Positions 42,467-50,030 of a stretch of DNA of 64,000 nucleotides are shown one piece after another (position 1 is the stretch's first letter; the number at the start of each line of letters is the position of its first letter). Origin of the DNA: a bacterium 210820-DFI.6.37 (GTDB lineage: Bacteria > Bacillota > Clostridia > Peptostreptococcales > Anaerovoracaceae); the NCBI GenBank assembly GCA_020558355.1, contig JAJCKG010000006.1, positions 108,795 to 172,794 on the forward strand, written 5' to 3'. Under the pieces are notes generated by a model. The model searched no databases. It was not told the origin of the DNA and saw only the letters and a list, made by a program, of their open reading frames with translations. The translations under genes and the position numbers were made by a program.

Positions 42467-44937
42467 TGGACACACTGAAAGGAAAGCAGATCATGGTATG
42501 GACGTTCATGGGCAACACGAGGATGTACCAGGCGCTCCGGGACTACGGCGACCGCATCAGCCAGATCGGGCTCTTTTCCTTCAAGGTCAGGGCGACCGGG
42601 GAAATCTACGAGAGCGGTGTTTCCATTGCGGCAGGCTCCACCATGCGGACGTATATCAGCAAGTGGCCGCACATCAAGTGGCTGCTGACCGTGGCAAATG
42701 ACGGGACGAACAGCATCTTCAAGGCTCTGCGGGAGAACACGGACGGGGCGCAGGATAAGTTCCTTTCGGAGCTTGTGCGGATCATGGAGAAATACTCGTG
42801 GTGTGACGGCGTGGACATCGATTTGGAAAAAGGAGATGATTACTCCACGGCGGCAAAATCCACGGCCATGTTCCGTAATATTTACAACACTGTGAAGTCT
42901 TATGATCCCGCAAAGCTGATGAACATCTGCTTGCCGGGGATGGACAGCATTAATGGCTCTGTCGGTGGCGAGAACTGGTGTGTCTATGGCGACCTCAATA
43001 GCTACTGCGATACTGCTTCCATCATGAGTTACGGCATGGCATGGGCGGGCAGCGCGCCGGGGCCGGTGTCCCCGCGTTCCTGGCTGGAAGGCATCTACGA
43101 TTATGCTGTAAAGGTGATGAACCCGGATAAGGTGTTTCTTGGTATGCCTGCCTACGGGTGGAACTGGCGGATACATGATACGCCAAAGAATATGGGCGTA
43201 ACCTACCGTGGGACTTCCAACACCTACTATGCCGCACAGCTATGGATGACGGGCGGCTATAATTTCACGGACGACAAGCCGCCGCAGCCCTTCATCCCCC
43301 TCGTGGCCTATTGGGATGATTACGACAAGGTGCCGTGGGCGCTTCCTCATGTGTACGACTACATGGAAGGGAAGGATGCGGTTTCCTACGATTACCCGCT
43401 GCTTTCCGGCACCTACAACCGCAGGCATTACCTTACCGCCTACGGCAAGGAGCAGAAAGCGGAATTCGGCGGCATTGTGGTCGACCGGGACGGCGGGAAC
43501 CCGGACAGCTATTCCGGCATCGTGTCCGTTTCGGATCATATGGTGACGATGGGGGATAACGGCTCCGCTGTTTATAGATTTTCTGTACCTGCGGTGGGGA
43601 CTTATGATATCGCCGTTCGTCTTTGTTTCCCTTTCTGGGATAAAAATGGGATATACGTTTCCATTGACGGGACAAGGAAGCATTTCACGGAAAGCCGCCT
43701 GTGGTGGCCGTACTGGAGGACTACCTTCTGGTCAGCACTGGCAAAGGGTATTTCCCTTTCCGCAGGGACGCACACCATCACGGTCTCGGTGGATGTGAAG
43801 GGGGTGCAGTTTTACGGTTTCCGTGTCTGCTATTCTTTTTCTGAAGAACCAAGCGTCGGCTCCGCAACTTATGTGCTTGCGCCGCGGAAATTCAAGGATG
43901 TGGGTGGGAACATGGCGCAGCCGGACAAAGGCTTCAAGCTGACTTTGGAGATGCTCCGCAGGAAGCCGGACTCGGCGCTCATCTGGTATGAGGATTTCCG
44001 GGATGAGAACCCCCTGCCGGAAAGCTACTGGACGACGCTCTCCGGCAAATGGGAGGTGTGGCGGGAGGGATACGAGAACCGGCCGTACTCCCAGCTTGAG
44101 GGGAGCGGGCAGCTTGCGTGGCAGTACAGCGGCTTCTCTGACATCCACCTGCGGGCAAGGCTGGCGTTTCCGGCAAATGGCAGCGGGAAGGCAGGAATAT
44201 TCTGCGGGGATGTATTCTGCTGTTTAAACTATGACACACAGAGGGTGGAGCTTTACAAGGGCTCTGCCCTCCTTGGCAGTTACGGCCAGACAATCAGCCG
44301 GACGCCGGATGCAGACCTGCGGGGCAATCCCACCATGTACACCATTGAAATGCGTATCCGTGGGAGCAGGGTGCGTGTCTATTCCGGCGCATCCTACACG
44401 CTGCGGTTTACGGCTTCCCTGTCCGGATTCAGCGGAGGCTATGCAGGGTACCGCTCGGACAACAGGACGGTCTGCGAACTGATGAGGCTTGGGGACGCAT
44501 GGACCTATGAACCATACGAGCGGTTCGATGTGCGGATGCCGGACGGCGGTTTTAAATCCTTCGGGCGGATCAGCCGGAGCAATGCGACGTGGGATGAGGA
44601 ATTCCAGGTGTTCACGCTGACCGCCGATGTGGAGGAAAGCGCCACCCGCAGCGAGGACATTTCGATGGATTATGATTTTTTCCATTCCGATCTGATGGAG
44701 ATTTCCTGCGGCGGCAATTATACGGCGGAGGTCATACCGAAGGACATCAATATCTGGATTTCCCGGCTGTTTTTAGGGGACGCGGACGGCTTTTCCATCC
44801 TCTATTACCAGGACGTGGACTCCCTCGTCTATTGGGCGAACCAGGCGGCGTACCGCTGGAAGCTGCGGGGGATGTGTATGTGGTCGCTTGGGCAGGAGGA
44901 CATGAGGATTTGGGAGTGGCTGCCAAAACAAATTTAA
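42466..44937 (+). CDS. GH18-type tail protein (chitinase/endoglucosaminidase-like)
   Basis: An 823-residue protein. The N-terminal TIM barrel (1-310) has the glycoside hydrolase 18 motif CDGVDIDLEKGDD with catalytic Glu121, plus FLGMPAYGWNW. Residues 340-460 form a carbohydrate-binding-like jelly roll (YRFSVPAVGTYDIAVRLCFP), residues 490-680 a concanavalin-like domain, and the end a small helical cap. GH18 enzymes cut beta-1,4 GlcNAc linkages; on a tail tip it probably degrades peptidoglycan or capsular glycan during entry. The ATG overlaps the previous stop. Confidence 0.87.
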   Translation: MDTLKGKQIMVWTFMGNTRMYQALRDYGDRISQIGLFSFKVRATGEIYESGVSIAAGSTMRTYISKWPHIKWLLTVANDGTNSIFKALRENTDGAQDKFLSELVRIMEKYSWCDGVDIDLEKGDDYSTAAKSTAMFRNIYNTVKSYDPAKLMNICLPGMDSINGSVGGENWCVYGDLNSYCDTASIMSYGMAWAGSAPGPVSPRSWLEGIYDYAVKVMNPDKVFLGMPAYGWNWRIHDTPKNMGVTYRGTSNTYYAAQLWMTGGYNFTDDKPPQPFIPLVAYWDDYDKVPWALPHVYDYMEGKDAVSYDYPLLSGTYNRRHYLTAYGKEQKAEFGGIVVDRDGGNPDSYSGIVSVSDHMVTMGDNGSAVYRFSVPAVGTYDIAVRLCFPFWDKNGIYVSIDGTRKHFTESRLWWPYWRTTFWSALAKGISLSAGTHTITVSVDVKGVQFYGFRVCYSFSEEPSVGSATYVLAPRKFKDVGGNMAQPDKGFKLTLEMLRRKPDSALIWYEDFRDENPLPESYWTTLSGKWEVWREGYENRPYSQLEGSGQLAWQYSGFSDIHLRARLAFPANGSGKAGIFCGDVFCCLNYDTQRVELYKGSALLGSYGQTISRTPDADLRGNPTMYTIEMRIRGSRVRVYSGASYTLRFTASLSGFSGGYAGYRSDNRTVCELMRLGDAWTYEPYERFDVRMPDGGFKSFGRISRSNATWDEEFQVFTLTADVEESATRSEDISMDYDFFHSDLMEISCGGNYTAEVIPKDINIWISRLFLGDADGFSILYYQDVDSLVYWANQAAYRWKLRGMCMWSLGQEDMRIWEWLPKQI

Positions 44938-44954
44938 TATTTCCAATGGATACA

Positions 44955-44986
44955 GGGCTGTCTGCCAGTTGGCGGGCGGCCTTTTA
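44955..44986 (+). terminator. Terminator-like hairpin after the tail operon
   Basis: GGCTGTCTGCC (44956-44966) pairs with GGCGGGCGGCC (44971-44981) through several G-U pairs, loop AGTT, followed by TTTT. It separates tail genes from the lysis cassette. Confidence 0.6.
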
Positions 44987-45021
44987 TCATACACAAAAAT
45001 CTTTTAAAGGAGGGTTTCACT

Positions 45022-45435
45022 ATGAAGGAATTCTGGAACACGATCCAACTCATCTTTACGGCCATCGGAGGGTGGCTTGGCTATTTCCTCGGTGGCTGTG
45101 ACGGCCTGCTGTATGCGCTCATTGCTTTTGTCGTGGTGGACTATATCACGGGCGTGATGTGCGCCGCGGCGGATAAGAAGCTGTCCAGCGAGGTGGGATT
45201 CAGGGGCATCGCAAAGAAGGTGCTGATCTTCCTGCTGGTGGGGATTGCCAACATCCTCGATGTGCAGGTCATTGGAACAGGGAGTGTCCTGCGGACGGCA
45301 GTCATCTTTTTCTACATCTCCAACGAGGGCGTGAGCTTGCTGGAGAATGCCGGACACCTGGGGCTGCCCATCCCGGAAAAGCTGAAGGATATCCTGGCAC
45401 AGCTCCATGACAAGGCAGAAAAGGAGGACGAGTAA
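45022..45435 (+). CDS. Phage holin (holin 4_1 / toxin-secretion family)
   Basis: A 137-residue membrane protein with three or four helices: GGWLGYFLGGCDGLLYALIA, FVVVDYITGVMCAAADKK and LIFLLVGIANILDVQVIG. VVDYITGV and a C-terminal EGVSLLENAGHLGLPIPEKL with charged end are family hallmarks. It permeabilises the membrane to release the endolysin. AAAGGAGGGTTTCACT precedes the ATG; the endolysin gene follows directly. Confidence 0.94.
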   Translation: MKEFWNTIQLIFTAIGGWLGYFLGGCDGLLYALIAFVVVDYITGVMCAAADKKLSSEVGFRGIAKKVLIFLLVGIANILDVQVIGTGSVLRTAVIFFYISNEGVSLLENAGHLGLPIPEKLKDILAQLHDKAEKEDE

Positions 45436-46947
45436 ATGAAACTGATAGAATCAATCCTGACAAGGAATCCCTGCTACACGGCAGGGAGGAAGATTACTGT
45501 GAAGGGGCTCATGCTCCATTCCGTAGGCTGCCCGCAGCCGAAAGCATCCGCATTCATCAGTTCGTGGAACAGCCCGTCGCATGACAGTTCCTGCGTCCAT
45601 GGGTTTATTGACGGGAATGATGGCACGGCTTATCAGACGCTCCCGTGGAACCACCGGGGATGGCACTGCGGTTCCGGCAGCAAGGGCAGCGGCAACAATA
45701 CCCATATCGGGGTGGAGATGTGCGAGCCGGCTTGCATTAAATACACATCGGGGAGCAGCTTCACCTGCTCCGATATGGCCACGGCAAAGGCGGTGGCGAA
45801 ACGGACGTATGAAACGGCGGTGGAGCTGTTCGCCATGCTCTGCGAAAAGTACAGCCTTGACCCGCTGGCAGACGGCATCATCATCAGCCATAAGGAAGGC
45901 TGTGCGAGGGGCATTGCATCCAACCATGGCGACCCGGAGCATTTATGGACGCAGCTTGGCTTGGGGTACACGATGGACGGATTCCGTAAGGCGGTTAAGG
46001 CGGCAATGCGCGGTGCATCTTCTGGCATAGACGGATACACAAAGATCATGGGGAATGCCGTGGCAACGGCAGAGCAGATGGAAGCATACCTTAAGGCGAA
46101 GAACCCGTCTGTGGCGCAGTCCGTTCTTGACATGGTTCCGCTGTATCTTTCGGAAGGAAGCACGGAGGGAGTGCGGGGCGACATTGCCTTTGCGCAGTCT
46201 TGCCTGGAAACCGGGAACTTTACCTTTTCCGGCTCTGCGGTTAGCTTAAAGCAGAACAACTTCTGCGGTATGGGCGTGACTTCAAACGGGGTGAAAGGAA
46301 ATTCCTTTGACACGCCGCAGCTCGGCATCCGGGCGCAGGTGCAGCACCTGAAAGCCTACGCTTCCACGGAGGCCCTTAAGAATGCCTGCATTGACCCGCG
46401 GTTTAAATATGTCGCGAGGGGCTGTGCGGAATATGTGGAATGGCTTGGGCAGAAGGAGAACCCGGACGGAAAGGGATGGGCGGCAGGCGCCGGTTATGGG
46501 GAGAAAATCCTAACAATCCTGAAAGGCATCCTCGGCACGGCGGGAGGGGCAGCTCCTTCCGCTCCTGCAGAAACGGAAATCTGGTACCGCGTCCGGAAGA
46601 CCTGGGCAGATGCCAAGTCGCAGAAAGGGGCGTTCAAGTCGCTGGAGAACGCAAAGAAGTGTGCGGATGAGAACCCCGGCTGTTCTGTGTTTGATGAATC
46701 CGGGAAGGCGGTGTACACCAGGTCGGCAGCGTTCAAGCCGTATCTGGTACGGGTATCCATCTCTGACCTGAACATCCGCAAAGGCCCTGGCACCGACTAT
46801 GGCAAGACAGGGAAATATACCGGAATCGGCACGTTCACGATTGTGGAAGAGGCAGACGGCGAAGGTGCCTCCAAGTGGGGGTTGCTGAAATCCTACCAGA
46901 AGAACCGCAATGGATGGATAAGCCTCGATTTTGCAGAACGAGTGTAA
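45436..46947 (+). CDS. Modular endolysin: amidase, glucosaminidase and SH3 domains
   Basis: A 503-residue lysin. The N-terminal N-acetylmuramoyl-L-alanine amidase domain (1-190) has zinc ligand His28 in GLMLHSVG, SCVHGFIDGNDGTAYQTLPW and HKEGCARGIASNHGDPEHLW. A glucosaminidase domain (about 205-365: FAQSCLETGNFTFSGSAVSL, NNFCGMGVTSNG) follows, then a Ser/Ala linker and an SH3-type wall-binding domain (about 435-503: DLNIRKGPGTDYGKTGKYTG). Two catalytic domains in one lysin broaden peptidoglycan cutting. Confidence 0.94.
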   Translation: MKLIESILTRNPCYTAGRKITVKGLMLHSVGCPQPKASAFISSWNSPSHDSSCVHGFIDGNDGTAYQTLPWNHRGWHCGSGSKGSGNNTHIGVEMCEPACIKYTSGSSFTCSDMATAKAVAKRTYETAVELFAMLCEKYSLDPLADGIIISHKEGCARGIASNHGDPEHLWTQLGLGYTMDGFRKAVKAAMRGASSGIDGYTKIMGNAVATAEQMEAYLKAKNPSVAQSVLDMVPLYLSEGSTEGVRGDIAFAQSCLETGNFTFSGSAVSLKQNNFCGMGVTSNGVKGNSFDTPQLGIRAQVQHLKAYASTEALKNACIDPRFKYVARGCAEYVEWLGQKENPDGKGWAAGAGYGEKILTILKGILGTAGGAAPSAPAETEIWYRVRKTWADAKSQKGAFKSLENAKKCADENPGCSVFDESGKAVYTRSAAFKPYLVRVSISDLNIRKGPGTDYGKTGKYTGIGTFTIVEEADGEGASKWGLLKSYQKNRNGWISLDFAERV

Positions 46948-46966
46948 CTGAATACCGGAAGACGGC

Positions 46967-47008
46967 AAAACAGCCCGCAGCATTCCAAAGATGCTGCGGG
47001 CTGTTTTT
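46967..47008. terminator. Bidirectional terminator between lysis genes and the minus-strand gene
   Basis: AAACAGCCCGCAGCAT (46968-46983) and its exact complement (46991-47006) enclose TCCAAAG, with A and T runs on either side. It serves both the lysis operon and the convergent gene at 47016-47318. Confidence 0.92.
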
Positions 47009-47015
47009 GCGTTAT

Positions 47016-47318
47016 TTAACTTGTTTTCTTATGTACGGATGAAAAATGAAACGGCTTTGCCATCAGCTCCACGCAGTCTGAAAAGCCGAGCAGATAGGCG
47101 AGTGCGCCGTATCGTGCGCCAAGTGCGTTCTGTTCGCAGGAATGCTTGTCGATCAGCGACCGTGCCTCCTGCGGCAGCTCCATGGCCTCCAGCCGGTCTA
47201 AATATTCCCCCGACTTCCTGGCAATTTCCTGGTATTCCTCATCTTTTTCCAGGATGCGGTCCAGGATGCCGTTCACCCGCATATCCATCAGCAGATACAT
47301 GACGGAATCCTTATCCAT
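47016..47318 (-). CDS. Small helical DUF6809-like protein, only minus-strand gene of the prophage
   Basis: A 100-residue helical protein with MYLLMDMRVNGILDRILEKD, YLDRLEAMELPQEARSLIDK and YGALAYLLGFSDCVELM. The end resembles the product of 24735-25016 (FKDGFRLGVQLL). AGGAGGGATTTTGC precedes its start on the minus strand. Genes transcribed against the lytic operons are often expressed in the lysogen, so it could be a lysogenic-conversion gene; function unknown. Confidence 0.75.
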   Translation of the reverse strand: MDKDSVMYLLMDMRVNGILDRILEKDEEYQEIARKSGEYLDRLEAMELPQEARSLIDKHSCEQNALGARYGALAYLLGFSDCVELMAKPFHFSSVHKKTS

Positions 47319-47450
47319 GCAAAATCCCTCCTTTCCTCAGTGGTGCATATTAACTCTGAACCCGTGGATTATCAACTAAAAAATAGACGGGGAATAGTGA
47401 CAAGCTGGTAATTCATAAAATGCCATGGACGGCTTTCTGTAATTTTTTTA

Positions 47451-47494
47451 GAAAAACACCCCATCAAAAAGCCCTCCAAATCTCCGTATAGTGA
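47451..47494 (+). repeat. Direct repeat copy 2 (44 bp, partner at 8188)
   Basis: Begins GAAAAACACCCCATCAAAA and ends CCAAATCTCCGTATAGTGA, with only two or three differences from 8188-8231. It lies 14 bases before the HTH/zinc gene and includes TATAGT close to its ribosome site. Confidence 0.8.
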
Positions 47495-47507
47495 GGAGGT
47501 GCTTTCC

Positions 47508-47918
47508 ATGACGGAGGAACAGAAAAAACAGATCATACGCCTTCGGAAGAAAGGCTGCGGATATACGGCGGTTGCAAATAAAGTCGGGATTTCAAAAGAT
47601 ACGGTCAAGAGCTTCTGCAGGAGGAACGGGCTGGCAGGGGAAATGGCAGCGGCAGAAACTCCGGTTCCGGGATGCCGGGAGTGCGGGAAGCCCCTGCAGC
47701 AGAAGCCAGGGATGAAGCCCCGCGTGTTCTGCTGCGATGAATGCAGGGTGAAGTGGTGGCACGAACATCCGGAGAAAATAAAACAGCGGGCAGTCTATTC
47801 TTTTACCTGTGCCGGGTGTGGGAAAGCATTCACGGCTTACGGCAATTCCAAGCGGAAATACTGCTCCCACGAGTGTTATATCAGAAGCCGTTTCAAAGGC
47901 GGTGATGGAGGTGAGTAA
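47508..47918 (+). CDS. HTH plus double zinc-finger protein, copy 1
   Basis: A 136-residue protein starting at ATG 47508 (GTGAGGAGG upstream). The N-terminal sigma/transposase-like HTH (QKKQIIRLRKKGCGYTAVAN, KVGISKDTVKSFCRRNGL) is followed by two treble-clef zinc units: CRECGKPLQQKPG..CCDECR and CAGCGKAFTAYGNSKRKYCS-HECYIRSRF. A close paralogue is at 59043-59549. It sits in front of the SHOCT-like and recombinase genes and is a candidate regulator or directionality factor of recombination (inference). Confidence 0.82.
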   Translation: MTEEQKKQIIRLRKKGCGYTAVANKVGISKDTVKSFCRRNGLAGEMAAAETPVPGCRECGKPLQQKPGMKPRVFCCDECRVKWWHEHPEKIKQRAVYSFTCAGCGKAFTAYGNSKRKYCSHECYIRSRFKGGDGGE

Positions 47919-48087
47919 GGAGCAGTTCAGGGCAGAGCGCCTCTATCTCATGTCGCTTTCCGTGGCGAAATCCATGCTGGAGAAGGGCGTCATTTCAGAG
48001 GGTGAATTTATGCAAATTGATACAATCCTGCGGGAAAAATACCGCCCGATTTTGGGTACATTACTGGCCGGAAAACCCTTGATATAA
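47905..48087 (+). CDS. SHOCT-like small protein
   Basis: A 60-residue protein overlapping the previous gene by 14 bases. RLYLMSLSVAKSMLEKGVIS, EGEFMQIDTILREKYRPILG is a SHOCT-type short helical hairpin commonly encoded just before tandem serine recombinases in Clostridia elements. It could modulate the recombinases; not demonstrated. Confidence 0.72.
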   Translation: MEVSKEQFRAERLYLMSLSVAKSMLEKGVISEGEFMQIDTILREKYRPILGTLLAGKPLI

Positions 48088-48120
48088 TCGCGGTTTAGAG
48101 TGATGTATAGTAGCGGAAAG
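48079..48120 (+). promoter_or_regulatory. Family promoter D, recombinase operon
   Basis: TTGATA 48079-48084, 17-base spacer ending TTTAGAGT, GATGTA 48102-48107, then GTAGCGGAAAGGAG. It overlaps the end of the SHOCT-like gene and directs transcription into the recombinases. Confidence 0.7.
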
Positions 48121-48131
48121 GAGTTGGTTTT

Positions 48132-50030
48132 ATGCGGAAAATCAGCAAAATCGAGCCGAAACTGCCGGTCATCCAGGCGCGGAAAAAGGTTGCTGCCTAC
48201 GCCCGTGTTTCCAGGGACACCGAGCGGTTGATGCATTCCGTTTCCGCCCAGGTAAGCTACTACAGCGCCCTGATCCAGAAAAACCCTGAATGGGAATACG
48301 CAGGGGTATATGCGGACATGGGGATATCCGGCACGGACACAGCCAAGCGCGGCGAATTCTTAAGGATGCTGGCAGACTGTGAGGAAGGGAAGATTGACAT
48401 CATCCTGACAAAATCCATCAGCCGTTTCGCAAGGAACACAGTTGACCTGCTGGAAACGGTGAGGCATTTAAAGAACCTCGGCATTGAGGTGCGGTTTGAG
48501 AAGGAGCATATCCATTCGCTGTCAGAGGACGGCGAGCTGATGCTTACCCTGCTGGCGTCCTTCGCACAGGAGGAGAGCAGGAGCATTTCGGAAAATGTGA
48601 AATGGGGAGTCCGTAAGCGGTTCCAGTCCGGGGAGATCGGAGCGGCAAACAAGCACATCCTCGGATACCGGTATGATGATGAGTTAAAAAAATATGTCAT
48701 CATCCCCGAAGAAGCGGAAGCCGCCCGGTGGATGTTCCAGATGTACATTGACGGCGTTTCCCTGCGGGAGATTGCGGAGAGCATGAACAAGGCAGGCATC
48801 CGCACCACGCTTGGGAACGATTTTCAGGAAGCCTCGGTGCGGCAGCTTATCTTCAATGAAGTTTACGCTGGCGACATCCGGCGGCAGAAATGCTACATGG
48901 CGGACCCGATCACAAAGACGAAGGTCAAAAACTGCGGGGAGCTTCCACAGTATTACATGGCGGACTGCCATGAAGCCATCATTGACCGTGAGACCTACGC
49001 AAAAGTCCAGGCGGAGATGGAACGGCGGGCAGCGATGGTCAACCCCACCTACCCTTTTACGGGGAAAGTCAAATGCGGCATCTGCGGCCAGAACTTCACC
49101 CGCAGGAAAGGCACCACCAAAGGGAAAGAATATGCGAGCTGGTTCTGCAGAGCGAAGAAGGAAGTGGGGATGTCCTGCATAAGCCCTAATTATTCAGAAA
49201 AAAAGCTCATGGAAATCTGTGCGGAACTAATGGGAACTGGCGGCTTTGATGAGGCTGCTTTTGAAAACTCAGTCAGGCTCATCATGGTACTGCCCGATGG
49301 CAGCCTTGAGGCGCAGTTCTTTGACGGGGAAACAAAGCGGTGGGAGATGCCGCCGAAGCCTGTGAAGCCGCCGAAAGCTCCCGCAAGGAAAAGACCGGCG
49401 AATCTATTTGACGGGAAAATATTCTGCGGGAAGTGCGGCAGGCGGTTTGGCAGGGCAGTCAGTGAAAGCAGGGACAGACACCTTTACTGGTACTGCCGTG
49501 CCAAGAGTACCCACGGCGTGACCTGCGACAGCGTGAATTATCCGGATTCGGAGATAAGGGAAATCTTCTGCAAGGCCATGGGGCTGGAAACCTTCGATGA
49601 GGATTTTTTCACAGAAACACTGGAGCGGATGGTGGTGCAGGCAAACGGCAGCATAGACTTCTATCTGAAGGACGGCACGGTTAGGACATACAAAACATTC
49701 AAGTTGCGGGGCAACAAGCACGAAACTACATTTACGGAGGAGTTTACTGGAAAGATCAGGTGCGCCTCTTGCGGCAACCTGTACCACAGGTATAGCTGCT
49801 ATGGAAAGTATGTGTACTGGCGGTGCAGCGGCAAGTCAAAGGTCAGGACGCAGTGCGGCGGGCGGGACTTCCAGGATTCCGACATCCGCAAGGTTTCCGC
49901 CTACATGATGGGCATGGAGGAATTTGAAGCGGAGGCGTTCAAAGGAACGGTAGACCATATCACAGCGCTGGAGGACGGCAGCCTGGAATTCCATTTTTAT
50001 GACGGGAGGGCAGAGCGATGGCAAAGGTGA
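48132..50030 (+). CDS. Large serine recombinase 1 with three tandem zinc-ribbon modules
   Basis: A 632-residue recombinase. The catalytic domain (about 19-160) has Ser27 in AAYARVSRDTE, plus KSISRFARNTVDLL and SFAQEESRSISENV. The recombinase domain spans about 160-300. Then three homologous units follow: 311-405 (KCGICGQNF..WFCRAK..C), 428-525 (FCGKCGRRFG..WYCRAK..C) and 540-632 (RCASCGNLY..WRCSGK..C). Each ends with an MG..F(D/E) helix and a DGS-type strand pair. Usual family members have one ribbon and a coiled coil. It integrates/excises the element, probably with recombinase 2. Confidence 0.92.
   Translation: MRKISKIEPKLPVIQARKKVAAYARVSRDTERLMHSVSAQVSYYSALIQKNPEWEYAGVYADMGISGTDTAKRGEFLRMLADCEEGKIDIILTKSISRFARNTVDLLETVRHLKNLGIEVRFEKEHIHSLSEDGELMLTLLASFAQEESRSISENVKWGVRKRFQSGEIGAANKHILGYRYDDELKKYVIIPEEAEAARWMFQMYIDGVSLREIAESMNKAGIRTTLGNDFQEASVRQLIFNEVYAGDIRRQKCYMADPITKTKVKNCGELPQYYMADCHEAIIDRETYAKVQAEMERRAAMVNPTYPFTGKVKCGICGQNFTRRKGTTKGKEYASWFCRAKKEVGMSCISPNYSEKKLMEICAELMGTGGFDEAAFENSVRLIMVLPDGSLEAQFFDGETKRWEMPPKPVKPPKAPARKRPANLFDGKIFCGKCGRRFGRAVSESRDRHLYWYCRAKSTHGVTCDSVNYPDSEIREIFCKAMGLETFDEDFFTETLERMVVQANGSIDFYLKDGTVRTYKTFKLRGNKHETTFTEEFTGKIRCASCGNLYHRYSCYGKYVYWRCSGKSKVRTQCGGRDFQDSDIRKVSAYMMGMEEFEAEAFKGTVDHITALEDGSLEFHFYDGRAERWQR

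Noticed and set aside
7440..47407. TGACAAGCTG at 7440-7449 and 47398-47407 as possible attachment cores.
   Set aside because: Only ten bases match, flanks differ completely, and the second copy is inside the element; chance is the simpler explanation.
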